From positions 11,842,192-11,906,191 of the forward strand of contig OY848917.1 in assembly GCA_963693285.1 (NCBI GenBank): 64,000 bases of DNA. The letters are read 5' to 3'. Below are positions 10,091 through 20,829 of this stretch, piece after piece; position 1 is the first letter of the stretch; every line of letters begins with the position of its first letter. Source of the stretch: Xestospongia muta (Eukaryota; Porifera; Demospongiae; Haplosclerida; Petrosiidae). The notes under the pieces are model-generated. The model was given only the letters and a program-made list of their open reading frames with translations. It made no database searches and was not told the origin of the DNA. The translations under genes and the position numbers were made by a program.

Positions 10091-12262
10091 TTAGAATCCA
10101 GCGACAAACTTGTTTGTTGTGATTCTGGACAAAGCATCGACATTTCCATTTCTAGAAACAGCACGATATTTTACGATAAAGTGATATGGCTGGAGTGATA
10201 AACTCCATCTAGTCAATCTTGCATTGTTCTCTTTTAAACGATCTAGCCATTCCAATGCACGTGATCGGGTTGAATAATAAGTTTATGCCCTAGCAAATAG
10301 ACTCGAAAAGCATGAGTCGCTAACTTGATAGCTAGACACTCTTACTCTACAGTGGAATATCTTTGTTCCCTCGGCAATAGGTTTTTACTAAAATATGCAA
10401 TCGGATGATCATCACCGTTTTCATCTATTTGACTTAAAACAGCGCCGATTCCACGATCAGAAGCATCGGTTTGTAATATAAATGGTTTTGAAAAATCAGG
10501 AGCTTTCAATACTGGAGCAGAACATAACAGTTTCTTCAGTTCAACAAATGCTCTCTCACACTGGGGGGTCCATACTACCCTATTGGGAGCAGACTTCCTA
10601 GTGAGATCAGAGAGTACTGATGAGATAGTGGCGTATCCCGGGATAAATTTTCGATATTGACATTTATTCAGCTTTGCTGTAAGTCCAGCTCTACGTAAAC
10701 AGTTAAAAATTTCGATTAGATGATCTAAATGGTCTTCCCACGATCCACTAAAAACAACTAAGTCGTCCAGATAAGCTGCTGCAAATGCACCACAGCCATC
10801 AACCAGGTAATCCATCATTCATTGGAATGTTGCTGGTGCACCTTGTAAACCAAATGGCATCACGTTAAACTGATACAAGCCAAATGGCATGTTAAACGCA
10901 GTCTTGGAGCGGTCCCTTTCAGAGACTGGGACCTGCCAGTATCCACGAGTCAAGTCAAACGTACTGATAAATTTAGCCTGACCTAATCCATCAATCAGCT
11001 CGTCGATTCTCGGCATCGGATATGCATCGGACTGTGACACAGAGTTTAACTTTCGATAGTCAACGCAGAGTCGTAGTGAGCCATCCTTTTTGTTTACAAT
11101 AACAATTGGGGATGTCCACTGACTTGAGGAAGCTTCAATAATTCCCCCTGCTAGCATCTGCTGCAGTTCTGCCTTTACCGCATCTCGATAGGCATGTGGT
11201 AACCTATACGGTGGGAGACAACCAGGTAGGGCCGATCCTGTCTCAATATGATGTACCGTCAAATTTGTTCTTCCTGGTATATTTTGTATCACATCATCGA
11301 GCTGCTTCTTCTAAATTAATGTCCAGTTGTGATCCAACTAACGGTTGACCTTCTGGATTCTCATTCCACACGGGTATCTCTTCCTCTCGGATGTCATCAT
11401 CTATCTCTTCTATAAAATAGTTAGCTTCTGACAATTTAGGCACATGAAATTTCCTCAACATGTTCACATGGAAGATTCTCTTTCTCTTCCTCCTATCATG
11501 CATATCAATAATATAATCTACCTTGCCAATTCTCTTCAGTACTTCATACGGTCTTTGCCATTGAGCAAGTAGCTGTGGGTAGTAGTACCAGTACCTGATC
11601 TCCTGGCAGGAATTCACGAACTCGAGCATTCCTGTCATACCAGTTCTTCTGACGTTCCTGAGCTTGTGCAAGATTATCTTGAACCAGCTCTTTCATCTTC
11701 ATTGGCTTTTCTCGAGTTAGTAATACATACGACACAATGTTATCATCTTCAGGTTTACTGGCTTCCCATGACTCTCGCAATACATCTAGTGGGCCCCGTA
11801 CATTCCGCCCATACAACAGTTCGAATGGCAAGAACCCTGTTGACGCTTGGGGTACTTCGCGGTAGGCAAACAAAATGTAAGGGATCAACTTATCCCAATC
11901 TCTTACTTCTTTTGTAGCCACCTTACGTAACATGGTCTTCAGTGTTTGGTTGAAATGCTCCACTAGGCCATCCGTTTGTGGATGGTATGGAGTGGTGCGT
12001 ATCGGGTGGATATGAAGTAGTTGGTATAATTCAGCCAGTAACTGTGAGGTAAAATTACTACCTTGATCCGTTAGGATCTCCTGAGGCACTCCAACTCTAG
12101 CAAATACTTGGACTAATTTTTCCTCAATATGTTCTGCGTCAATCCGCTTCAGTGGTATAGCCTCCGGATAGCGAGTGGCATAATCGCAGATAACTAGCAG
12201 CAATCGATTACCACTCTTACTCTTGGGTAATGGTCCGACAATATCCATAGCATTTCTCTTAT
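10091..12262 (-). pseudogene. Integrase-RT-RNase H polyprotein of copy A2
   Basis: On the minus strand the integrase core (AMDIVGPL, LTDQGSNF, DGLVEHFN) is at about 12250-11900 and its C-terminus at 11671-11330. RT with WTSPIVIVNKKDGS and LCVDYRKLNS is at 11292-10819, then YLDDLVVFSG and RNase H to 10091. Breaks: a small deletion near 11570 shifts the integrase C-terminal frame, the region around 11293 lost about ten codons relative to A1, the stop at 10819 is shared with A1, and the RNase H frame is lost near 10340-10262. The upstream end is fused to element D, creating the chimeric start MSILGNDWILWK. Confidence 0.85.
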
Positions 12263-13077
12263 AATTCTTCCATAATATCCAGTCATTCCCAAGAATGCTC
12301 AAACTTCCTTCTTCATTGTTGGTCGTTTTAATTGCTCTATGGCAATGACTTTACTCTCTTCGGGTCTGACACATCCTCAACCAATACAATGTCCAAGATA
12401 AGTGGATTCTGCTGCTCAAAATTCACACATCTTTAGTTTCAGAGTTAATCCAGCATCTTGTAATCTTTCCAGTACTTGCTGTAAGTGAACTAGATGTTCT
12501 TTCCAAATTAAGCTATGAATCACAATGTCATCTAGATACAACCAACAAAGACATTAAATCCTCTTAAGGTTTGGTCCATCATTTGTTGAAAACATGCTGG
12601 TGTCTCGCTTAGGCCAAAAAGCATCACGGCAAGTGAAATAATCCTAAAGGGCTGCTGAACGAAGTCTTCTCACAATCCTGTTTGTCCATCAGTATCTTGC
12701 CAGTACCCTTTCAAGAGTAGGTATATACTTTGCATTCCCTATGGCATCTAACATCTCGTCTATTCTTGGCATGGGGTAAGCATCAAATTTGGTCACTGTA
12801 TTCAATTTCCTGTAATCCACACAAATTCTGTTACTGCCATACTTCTTTTTAACCACAACAATTGATGATGACCATTCACTACTTGACTCCTCAATTAATC
12901 CGTTCTTGAGCATGGTTTGAAGTTCATCACAGATATCTTCTTTAGGGTTGGAGGTATCTGATAAGGTCGTTGACATATTGGGCCACTTCCCTCTGTCATG
13001 ATTTTATGCGCAGTTCTTTTAGCATGTCCAGTCTTTGGATCAATAACTTGTTTATATTGTTGTAGGAATTTCTCCAA
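12263..13077 (-). pseudogene. RT of element D
   Basis: Visible motifs in order are the fingers (SSIVVVKKKYGSN, ICVDYRKLNTVTKFDAYPMP), the palm motif WLYLDDIVIHS near 12550, the thumb (HLVHLQQVLERLQDAGLTL) and FLGMTGYYG at the break. Frames change several times and in-frame stops are common, so this is an old copy. The RT follows integrase on the same strand, giving the Gmr1-like order. Confidence 0.75.
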
Positions 13078-13439
13078 TTCTTGATTTTTTTCCTGTAGTT
13101 GATCTCCTATTCATGGCTCCCCTTCTAGCCATTCAGGACTTATCAACTCAGCGCTATCCTTCACAATACTCATGTAACTTGTTTCTGTCTTAGGGTACCA
13201 TCGTTTAAGCAAGTTACAATGGAAACCTTGGTTGTGTTACATTTTGGCATCTCTAACTCATATTTGACACTTCCAATTCTCCATACATTGACGGAGTGAC
13301 AGAACATAGCTAGTAGTGTCATTTTTTTCCGGTTGTGATGCAATCTACTGATCCTTCAATACATCCATAGGTCTTTTCACGTCTCTTGAATATAAAGGTT
13401 CAAAGGGACTAGATCCTGTTGTTTCCTTAGGGACTTCCA

Positions 13440-14030
13440 TGTAGGCAAAATAGTACCAGGGGTTGTACCTTATTCCACTGTCATCTATTGGATCTTGAAG
13501 TTTTGTTTAACATGAGTTTCAGAGTCTGGTTCAGTCTCTCTACTAAACCATCAGTCTGTGGTGATATGGGCTGGTGTTTCTGGCTTTGATCCTCAACATC
13601 TGGTACATTCCTTCAGCAGTTCCAAACTAACGTTTGTGCCTTGATCTGTCAAAATTTTGTTTGAAACTACCACTATGCAAAAAAATCCATAAGTTTATCA
13701 GTTACACTTATGGCTGTAAATCTTCTGAGGATAGACCTCTGGAAATATTGCAGCATAGTCACTGATAACTAAAATGTACTAATATCCATTGGAGGTCTTA
13801 GGTAGCGGTCCTACTATATCCATTGCTATTCTTTGAAATGGTTTGCCTATTATAGACATCTTCATTAAAGGCACTTTCATAGGTCGCTTAGCCACTTTCT
13901 GACATTCTGGACAGGACTGTACATAGTTCTTCACATCCTTTGCTACACCTGGCCACCAGAAACTTTTTATGATCCTTTGAAGAGTTCCTTCAACTCCCAT
14001 GTCACCAGCCATTGGCATATCATGTGCCAT
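13440..14030 (-). pseudogene. Integrase of element D
   Basis: The open part (14030-13779) carries the zinc-binding H2C2 arrangement ending CPECQKVAKRP, then GKPFQRIAMDIVGPLPK with the first catalytic aspartate. The remaining core (13779 to about 13440) is recognisable only in pieces broken by frameshifts, for example regions resembling the TDQG and DGLVER motifs near 13640 and 13540. It is placed upstream of RT. About 13078-13439 holds the decayed integrase C-terminus and linker. Confidence 0.65.
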
Positions 14031-14137
14031 ATTGAGAATATCGGGTCAGTGCATCTCAGGTAACACTATTTGAATATCAGCTTTTTCACGTTTGTTTATA
14101 GGCTTCCACAGCTAGCACAACACTCCATTCTTAATGT

Positions 14138-14486
14138 CTACAGACTCCATATCCTCTCTTGCTTTCCAAGTATGAATATCTGGATCCCTTTGCTGTTCCT
14201 CAATGAGTTGTAATCTAGTAGCACTGAATCCAGTTCATTTTCAAAATTCTTTTCTTTTCTTTGCTCTAGTTTGGTTTGTTTGTTTCCATCTGTGTTCCTG
14301 AAATAAAGTATCATCAAATGGAAATTCACTATTCTCACAAATAAAATCTTGATCCGTTAGATCACAGTCCTTATCAGTCTCAGTTACATCAGCTTCCCGA
14401 CCTTCCTCCATTGGACTCTCCATCTTGATTTCAGATTCGTCAGCTCTTGGGCTTTCTTCCATTATTTCTGATGATAGTGACTCCAA
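14138..14486 (-). pseudogene. Acidic linker between protease and integrase, element D
   Basis: The minus-strand frame is rich in Glu, Ser and Asp (SSEIMEESPRADESEIKMES, TDKDCDLTDQDF) and lies where the protease-integrase linker is expected. No catalytic motif is visible. A matching position in copy A3 also has an acidic stretch (VELSEEDSEQW). Confidence 0.4.
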
Positions 14487-14522
14487 TTCATCTTCTTCAG
14501 AAGTTCTCTTATTGCCGCAATG

Positions 14523-14628
14523 GATTCAGACACTTCAGTACCCCAACCTTTTTCACTTCATCTTGATGACAGCAAGATTCAGACACTTCAGTACCCCAAC
14601 CTTTTTCCCTTCATCTCAATGACAGCAA
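14523..14628. repeat. 53 bp tandem duplication in element D
   Basis: Two adjacent copies of a 53 bp unit (14523-14575 and 14576-14628) differ at only about three positions. The unit length is not a multiple of three, so the duplication shifts the frame of the element. It must be recent relative to the general decay of element D. Confidence 0.85.
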
Positions 14629-14770
14629 CTCCTGATTCTTTTTAGTTTGAGCTCTGATCACTACAGCTCCAGCAAATTCTCGATTCATTTTCTCCTACAT
14701 CTTTTTTCTCACCTGTCGTGAAAGGTGTCTATCAATGATACACCAATCAGCACATCTCTTCCTAACAAAA

Positions 14771-14939
14771 TGTTACGTCTCTTATCGAACTCAAGTTAAA
14801 CAACTCAATACTATTACAAAAACTGAACTCAGAACAACTATACAATCTCTTAAATATCCAATGAAGACTTACAAGTACAAGTCCAAAGTACACAATTAAT
14901 ACAATAGTCCAGAGTACATGATCAATACAATTTATTACA
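14771..14939 (-). repeat. 3' LTR of element E
   Basis: This 169 bp repeat is 168/169 identical by eye to the other LTR. On the minus strand it follows directly after the purine tract AAGGAAGGGAGAAAC (plus 14940-14954), which overlaps the pol stop codon, a compact arrangement typical of functional elements. Confidence 0.95.
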
Positions 14940-14952
14940 GTTTCTCCCTTCC

Positions 14953-16220
14953 TTAATCAAACAATTCGTGAGCAAAACGTTGAGGGGGTCTCCTCACTCT
15001 AGAGGGATAACGGGGGCCTGTACTTACACGGGGTTCCAACTCATGTCTTGAATCCGAAGACTCAACTTGTGTACTGGTCTGAAGAGTCACTTCTAATTCT
15101 GGAATATTATCAGATATGCAAGCTCGAATTTGATTTTTATGTCGTTTAACAATGGTGGTTGAGTTTTGCAATCGAACTCTGAAAACAACTCTGCCAATCT
15201 GTTCAACTATGACTCCAGGTATCCGTTTAACTTTAGTACCCTGTGAGAAATTTCGAATATACACATGATCTCCTCTTGAGAATTTTCGCTCTTTAGCGGA
15301 TCTATCAAAATACTCTTTTTGTTTGTCTTGTTTCTTGACAACTTTCTGCTGTACATTAGGATGTAATAAATCAAATCTAGTTCTCAATTGTCGTCCAAAC
15401 ATTAGCTCTGCCAGAGAACAACCTGTAGTACTGTGTGGAGTTATTCGATAAGAAAACAAAAATTGAGCTAATTTAGTGCCCACTATACCACTTGATATCT
15501 TCTTCATTCCTTTCTTGAATGTTAGTACCATTCGCTCAGCCAGTCTATTAGACTGTGGATGATAGGAAGCTGTCTTGATGTGTTGAATACTATTAACTTT
15601 CAAAAAATCTTCAAATTCCTGACTTGTAAAGCATGTCCCATTATCTGATACTAGAGTACTAGGCAACCCATAACGAGCAAATATTGTTCGTAACATTTGA
15701 ATAGTGCTGTAGAGGTCGTAGATGATGTTTTCTTGATCTCTACCCATTTGGAATGTGCATCAGTCACTATAAAAAACATAGAATTCATGAAGGGACCAGC
15801 ATAATCAACATGCACTCTGGCCCAAGGTCTAGTTGGCCATGTCCAAGGTTCTAATGGTGCCACTGCAGGGTTTGATTGATTTTCCTGGCACTTTGCACAT
15901 CCTTTGACCAACTTCTCAATATCCTTTGTCAACCCAGGCCACCAAAAATACATTCTTGCCAAACCCTTCATTCGATTCACTCCTGGGTGTCCCTGGTGTA
16001 ACTCTGCTAACATTTGTTGTCTGCCTTGAGATGGAATCAGAACTCTTGAACCATATATAATGCATCCATTTAGTGTCGACAACTCCAATTTATGCTTATT
16101 GAATGATTTCAAGTCTGCTAAACAATGTTCTGGCCACCCAAACTGAACATACTTGTAGACTCTGGCTAGTAAAGGGTCTTTCTGTGTCCATACTTTTATA
16201 GTTTCAGCCGTGATTGGCAT
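14953..16220 (-). pseudogene. Integrase of element E
   Basis: The first frame (16220-15651) carries the zinc-binding segment ending CAKCQENQ and HVDYAGPF with the first catalytic aspartate, then VTDAHSKWVE. After a frame change near 15730, the second frame (to 14953) carries LVSDNGTCF and NRLAERMV with the second D and the E. A C-terminal region with a basic Pro-rich tail (RYPSRVRRPPQRF) ends at the stop beside the polypurine tract. All three catalytic acids are present, so a single frameshift is the visible lesion in this domain. Confidence 0.9.
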
Positions 16221-17487
16221 TTGTCCATAGCTTCCATTAAGTTCACCAATTCGGTTGGTATTGGTTCTTCTATCTCTACACTCTCAGTAGGGAGTCGACT
16301 CAGTGCGTCTGCATTGCTATGCTTATGAGTAGGCTGAAAGGCCATTGTATATTCATAGTTAGCCAGGGCCAATGCCCATCGTTGTATTCGACCAGCTGCT
16401 TGTACTGGAACTGGCTGCTTTTCATTAAACAAGGAATTCAATGACAAATTATCAGTATACATTAAGAACTTGTGTCCAAATAGATACGAATGAAACTTTT
16501 TAACAGCAAAAATGCAGGCCAGACCCTCTTTTTCAAGTTGTGAATAGTGTTTTTCTGCTTGTGTTAAGGTCCGTGAAACATAACCTATTGGTTTCTCCGA
16601 ACCATCCGACATACGATGAGCAAGCACAGCACCGATCCCGTACATAGAGGCATCACATGACAAAATTAATGGAAAAGAGGGATCGAAATGGACTAGTAAA
16701 TTTGATGATGTAAGGAGTTTCTTTGATTCTTGAAATGCTATCTCTTCTTCTTTTGACCATATCCATCGAGTATTCTTCCGGAGCAACCTATAGAGAGAAA
16801 AGAGATGTTTTGAAATATTAGGTAGGAATCTACCATAATAAGTCAAAAGACCCAGATAAGCTTTTAACTGGGTAAGACTTTTGGGAGAAGGAGCTTCCTG
16901 AATTGCGTCTACTTTATCTTGTGTTGGGTGTAATCCCCGAGAGTCAATGATATGTCCGAGATATGACACAGACTTCGCCATGAATACACATTTTTCTTTT
17001 TTCAGCAACATTCCTGCATCCTCAATTCGCTTCAATACCATCTCTAGTGATTTCAAATGCTCCTCATCATTCTTTCCTGTAATAAGAACATCATCTATAT
17101 ATACAATTACTCCCGGAATATTCTGAAGTAGACTTTCCATAACTTTTGAAAAATAGCAGGGGCTGATGCAATACCAAACGGCAGTCTCCTATATTGGAAT
17201 AACCACTTGTGTGTGTTAATCACTGTATACTGCTTGGAGACATCATCAAGTTCCACCTGTTGATACGCTTGGCTCATGTCCAACTTAGAAAACAGCTTGC
17301 CTCCACCAAGTGTGGCAAAGAGATCCTCGATTCTAGGAATCGGATGACGGTCTAGCTTCGACACTGAGTTCAATGTGACCTTAAAGTCACCACAGATTCT
17401 GACACTACGATCTGACTTCAAAACTGGTGTGATGGGTGATGCCCATTCTGAAAACTGTATTGGTTCTAAAATACCCAACGATGTCAA
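16196..17487 (-). pseudogene. RT and RNase H of element E
   Basis: RT motifs in order are WASPITPVLKSDRS, ICGDFKVTLN, LDMSQAYQQV, LPFGIASAPAIFQK, then after a frameshift near 17120 the catalytic VYIDDVLITG. RNase H follows with LSCDASMYGIGAVL and TDNLSLNSLF and the NADALSRLP tail leading into integrase. This is the only one of the five RT-RH-IN elements in the window that keeps its YxDD box. Confidence 0.9.
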
Positions 17488-17502
17488 TCTGTCCAGTTCT
17501 TT

Positions 17503-18186
17503 TCAATCTTTCATAGCATATGCAACTGGGCGAGCTTTCATAAATTTTGGTACAGCCTCTTGCTCGACATGTATTTTTGCATGGTATCCTCTAAGGTGTC
17601 CCAGACCTTCCCCAAAAACATTCTGATGTTTCGCTAAAATATTCTGCAACTTGTCATTACTAACTACGTGAATACTCTTCCAATCAATCCATATATATGG
17701 AAGCCAGTTACGACCAAGCAAGTTTGGGCCGTTCCCCTTGATGACTAATAATGGTAAAGTAGCACCCTTGTTGTTATATTTCACTTCCACACTACACCTA
17801 CCCAATGGCTGTATCATCTCTCCTGTATAAGTCCTGAGAATTGTCGCTGTTTTTTCCAATTTCTTCTTGGAATATAACGTAGACCATGTGGCCTCTGAGA
17901 TCAATGATACTGACGCTCCAGTATCCAGCTCCATGTTCACTAGCTTCCCCTCAATGGATACCTCCAGTTTGATTGCATCCTCACTTGTGCCTAGATGTTT
18001 TATGAATTCTTCCAAGTTCAGTCCCTCCTGTTCTTGGGTCAACTGTCTGATTGGTCGTGGCCTGTGGTTTCTTCTACTCTTTGAAGTGGATTTCTCTGTT
18101 TCAACAGGGAGTCTATCAGATCTTTGGGGGCCACTTCTACACACCCTCTGAATGTGGCCAGTTTTACCACAAGTCAGGCATTTCAC
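17503..18186 (-). pseudogene. Nucleocapsid knuckle, protease and RT start of element E
   Basis: The frame opens with a CCHC knuckle (CLTCGKTGHIQRVC). An aspartic protease follows with MELDTGASVSLISEA and the second motif NLLGRNWL. The frame ends just before the RT fingers, at a stop near 17503. A first knuckle (YCCGNSSHILDRC) lies upstream at about 18200-18235, separated by a TGA that could come from one C-to-T change. Confidence 0.85.
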
Positions 18187-18320
18187 GTGTCAAAATCTGC
18201 AACGATCCAGAATATGGCTGCTATTTCCACAACAGTAACTGTTCATGGTAGTAACTCTCCATTCCAACCACGATATCCAATGCCGAATCCATGGTGAGCG
18301 TTTTCTCTGCCAATAGTCGT

Positions 18321-18751
18321 TGTTAAATGTTTTCATCGTTGATGCCACATACTATTCGATCTCTCAATAAGTCATTCAAAGATGCACCAAATTTACAATA
18401 CCGAGCTAAGGAGCGTAGCTCAACCACGAATGTGCTCACAGTTTCCCCTTCATGCCTCATTCTTGTGTGGAATTTGTATCGTTCCACAATCTCCGACGGT
18501 GCCAGATTATAGTGTTCAGTTAAGAGCGTCACTAGCTCTTCGTAGCTCTTCTCTCCAGGTTTATGGGGGCTTAATAAACTCGTCAGGAGCTTGTATGGTG
18601 CTGGTCCAATTGCTGATAAGAGCACAGAGCGCTTTTTGTCTATATTGGTGATTCCGTTGGCGTCCAAAAAATGACCAAGTCTTTCCACATACTGCTCCCA
18701 CGGCTCCAGCATAGCATCAAATTCATGTAATCTTCCCAGAACACCTGCCAT
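18321..18751 (-). pseudogene. Gag capsid of element E
   Basis: The frame starts MAGVLGRLHEFDAMLEPWEQ and runs 143 codons to a stop after GINDEN. The capsid-type features are an N-terminal WEQYVERLGHFL helix, SYEELVTLLTEHYNL and the conserved RYKFHTRMRHEGETV and LRDRIVCGI segments shared with elements G, I and J. Position 18751 is chosen as start because the next upstream sequence is the primer-binding region (TGGTGACAAGGGTGA, plus 18752-18767) beside the LTR. Confidence 0.85.
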
Positions 18752-18769
18752 CTCACCCTTGTCACCAAT

Positions 18770-18938
18770 TGTTACGTCTCTTATCGAACTCAAATTAAAC
18801 AACTCAATACTATTACAAAAACTGAACTCAGAACAACTATACAATCTCTTAAATATCCAATGAAGACTTACAAGTACAAGTCCAAAGTACACAATTAATA
18901 CAATAGTCCAGAGTACATGATCAATACAATTTATTACA
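18770..18938 (-). repeat. 5' LTR of element E
   Basis: 169 bp, matching 14771-14939 at all but one position by eye. The target duplication CAAAA follows at 18939-18943. The primer-binding site lies just inside at 18752-18767. Confidence 0.95.
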
Positions 18939-18943
18939 CAAAA

Positions 18944-19160
18944 CATCCTATGGTACAATCTCTGACACAGCCACTTTTTGGCTGAACTCCTGGTCTCTTT
19001 GCACTGAATTGTCATTTGAGCCTTGGGTATGTCAGGTGGTTCCTCCAGAGCCCGTAATCGTTACAGCATCTCCAGTACATTAGTGGTAGATGCTCCAGTG
19101 TCCAATACTATTCTGTCAGTAGGGACTCTGTTCACGGTACCTTTCCTTAACTGGTCTTTG
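18944..19160 (-). pseudogene. Protease of element D, 5' half
   Basis: On the minus strand a frame near 19150-19090 gives RIVLDTGASTT, the aspartic protease active-site motif. The second protease motif (LLGRD) lies across the element E insertion at about 14740-14765. Several stops show decay. Confidence 0.65.
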
Positions 19161-19169
19161 TATAACATC

Positions 19170-20092
19170 TCTTGTCCAAACAATTTTTAGAACAATTTTT
19201 GGAAATGTGTCTGATCTCACTACATTTGTAATAAGTCATTCCCTGTTTTGAATTCATTTTATTCTCTGCCTTCCTTTTAATAGATTCTGTTTCAGACTTA
19301 AGCTTCCACCTTGAACTAGTAGTTCTCCTTGGGCTACCAAACTGAGTTGGTCATAAAGAAGGTTGAGAGATTCATCAATGCTCCTCTGTTCTCTCTGACA
19401 TAATGTATCTTTGCATTAGTTCAGCTATGTGACTTGGACCACAAATTTCCTCTCACATAATCCATTGCCTCATCATAACAGGTATCTCTTCAATCATCTG
19501 CTCCGTCACAATTTTCTCCTTTACTTGCTCCATTCCTTCCTCAGGTGTTAGCTACTGGTCAGCCAGTTTTGTTGCTTGCACTGTATATACTTTGGTGTCA
19601 TACTCTTAGACCACTTCAGACTCCTGAATCTTCGTCTACATCCTTCAGTAGTAATATCAATCTTTTTAGTACCATCTTGACTGTTGCATAATCTTCTTTG
19701 TACATAATTCCAGCACAAGCATCCTGCGCTTTGCCCTGTAGCTTAGGTATTAATTATCCAGTTACCCAGTCTTGCTTAGGAACTTGATGTAATCTCATGA
19801 TTCCTTCAAAAGTCTCCAGAAAGTTTGCAATACCTTCTCCACCTTGATAATTAGCTATCTCGATCATTGGTCTATGTTGGATCTGTTGTTGTTCTAACAA
19901 TGTCTGCTGTCATTGGATCACTTGAGCCATCATAGTGACTAGTTCCTCCATTCCTGAGTGTTGCTTTATTCTCTTTCTCCTCTTGCTAGTGATATCCTCA
20001 CTATCTGATACAGCTAATTGGTACGAGTGATCTACGTGATGTCTTGCTCATAGATTTGGTCTTCTTGTAGATCGCTGAGTGTCGAAGTCCAT
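19170..20092 (-). pseudogene. Gag of element D
   Basis: A start codon at 20092 opens MDFDTQRSTRRPN. The remaining gag is broken by many stops, but a zinc-knuckle-like C-x2-C-x5-H-x4-C segment (YYKCSEIRHISKNC) is visible at about 19185-19240, just before the protease. No continuous capsid frame survives. Confidence 0.5.
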
Positions 20093-20166
20093 ATTGTAGT
20101 CGCTTATCAACTGCTCTGTCCCCTTCTGTCTTTGTTTAAAGTGTATCCCATCCAAGCCACCAAAAT

Positions 20167-20440
20167 GTCACAATCGGCCCCGCAGCACTAGCTTATTAAA
20201 CCCTGTTTTGGTTAAATAATAAATTAACAATATCGTCTAGACTGACTGACTCGGAATGAGTGTGAATGGGTTTAAATAGAGAACTTAGTGGTCTCATGAT
20301 TAAAACAATATGATTGGTTAATGTAGCATGAGAAAATAAAATGCATGATTGGTCCCTTAAACAATGAATCTGATTGGTCCATTATTTATTGATCTTAAAT
20401 TTTCTTAATTTGATCCTCTAGCTCACTCTTTTCACATCAT
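20167..20440 (-). repeat. 5' LTR of element D (single copy, inferred)
   Basis: On plus it runs from TGTCACAATCGG to about CTCTTTTCACA, giving TG/CA termini. On the minus strand its end is followed by a TGGTGGCTTGGATGGGA stretch that could serve as primer-binding site. The partner 3' LTR is missing, so the outer limit is approximate. Confidence 0.5.
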
Positions 20441-20457
20441 CATAATAAAATTTTTAA

Positions 20458-20489
20458 GTACAGTGAAATTTCTGGAAATTTCACTGTAC
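20458..20489. repeat. Perfect 15 bp inverted repeat with 2 bp loop
   Basis: GTACAGTGAAATTTC, TG, GAAATTTCACTGTAC forms a near-perfect palindrome. A related but imperfect copy, with the right arm deleted, begins a homologous repeat of about 130 bp at about 60285-60410 (shared with 20490-20600). It could be a terminal hairpin of an unrecognised repeat. Confidence 0.8.
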
Positions 20490-20562
20490 ATTTTGAGCCC
20501 CTATAGGGAGTCAAGGCAAATGTTTTTGTAGAGGACATGAACACTACTTAGCATTACCATCA

Positions 20563-20829
20563 TTACCACCAAGATACTTCTGAAACACATGTGCTAAAAT
20601 ATAAGTCATTTGCAATGAATTGCCCATAGTTTGACCACATCACAGACTTCACGACTATCAAACTAATTAGAGTTTGCACAAACTGGTGAGGTTCACTTTC
20701 TAAATCTCGTCCCAGATGAAACATGAATAACAACTTACTGACCTCAAGTTTTCCTGCACTTGCTGTAAGTACATGTTTTGTTTGCCATAAAGGCAAAGTT
20801 TTAATTGACCTGAAATAGATAACTTGCAA
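20563..20829 (-). other. Open minus-strand frame, unrecognised
   Basis: An 88-codon frame contains KLEVSKLLFMFHLGRDLESE and YGQFIANDLYF. It overlaps the repeat shared with 60285-60410 at its 3' end. A TTTCAG acceptor-like site lies at about 20574-20580 (minus). I recognise no family and cannot tell an exon from a chance frame. Confidence 0.2.

Larger units (their letters stand above)
6954..12262 (-). mobile_element. Gmr1-like Ty3/gypsy element, copy A2, interrupted and 5'-truncated
   Basis: This is the second copy of the integrase-before-RT gypsy family. Its LTR (6954-9353) is split by the mariner element at 6989-9046; the sequence either side of that insert matches the uninterrupted LTRs of A1 and A3. 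RNase H ends at 10091, RT is at 10819-11292 and integrase runs from 11294 to 12262. At 12262 homology stops inside the integrase core and fuses with the RT end of element D, so protease and gag are lost. Confidence 0.85.
14771..18938 (-). mobile_element. Young, full-length Ty3/gypsy element E (RT-RH-IN order)
   Basis: The element is 4,168 bp with 169 bp LTRs (14771-14939 and 18770-18938) that differ at one position by eye, starting TGTTACG and ending TTATTACA on plus. A 5 bp target duplication CAAAA is present at 14766-14770 and 18939-18943. It is inserted in the protease of element D. Order on the minus strand is gag, protease, RT, RNase H, integrase. The gag with two CCHC knuckles and the Pro-rich integrase tail resemble the Mag/C-clade group of metazoan gypsy elements. 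It carries only a few stops and frameshifts. Confidence 0.95.
12263..20440 (-). mobile_element. Second, diverged Gmr1-like Ty3/gypsy element (D), split by element E
   Basis: Reading on the minus strand: 5' LTR (20167-20440), gag (from 20092), protease (split by element E), an acidic linker, integrase zinc region and core (14030 to about 13440), then RT (13077-12263). Integrase again precedes RT. It is strongly decayed, with many stops and frameshifts, and clearly different in sequence from copies A1-A3. The downstream end (RNase H, 3' LTR) is missing because homology stops at 12263 against copy A2. Excising element E (14771-18938 plus one CAAAA) restores the protease frame around DVLLGRDVLIG. 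Confidence 0.75.

Noticed and set aside
11544..12302. A single open frame that appears to start MSILGNDWILWK
   Set aside because: The first codons belong to the RT of element D and the rest to the integrase of copy A2; the start is a chimera made at the 12262 junction, not a real protein start.
18752..19015. N-terminal extension of the element E gag frame with hydrophobic stretches
   Set aside because: The extension reads through the 5' LTR and into element D, so it is not translated as one protein; no signal peptide or membrane segment should be inferred.
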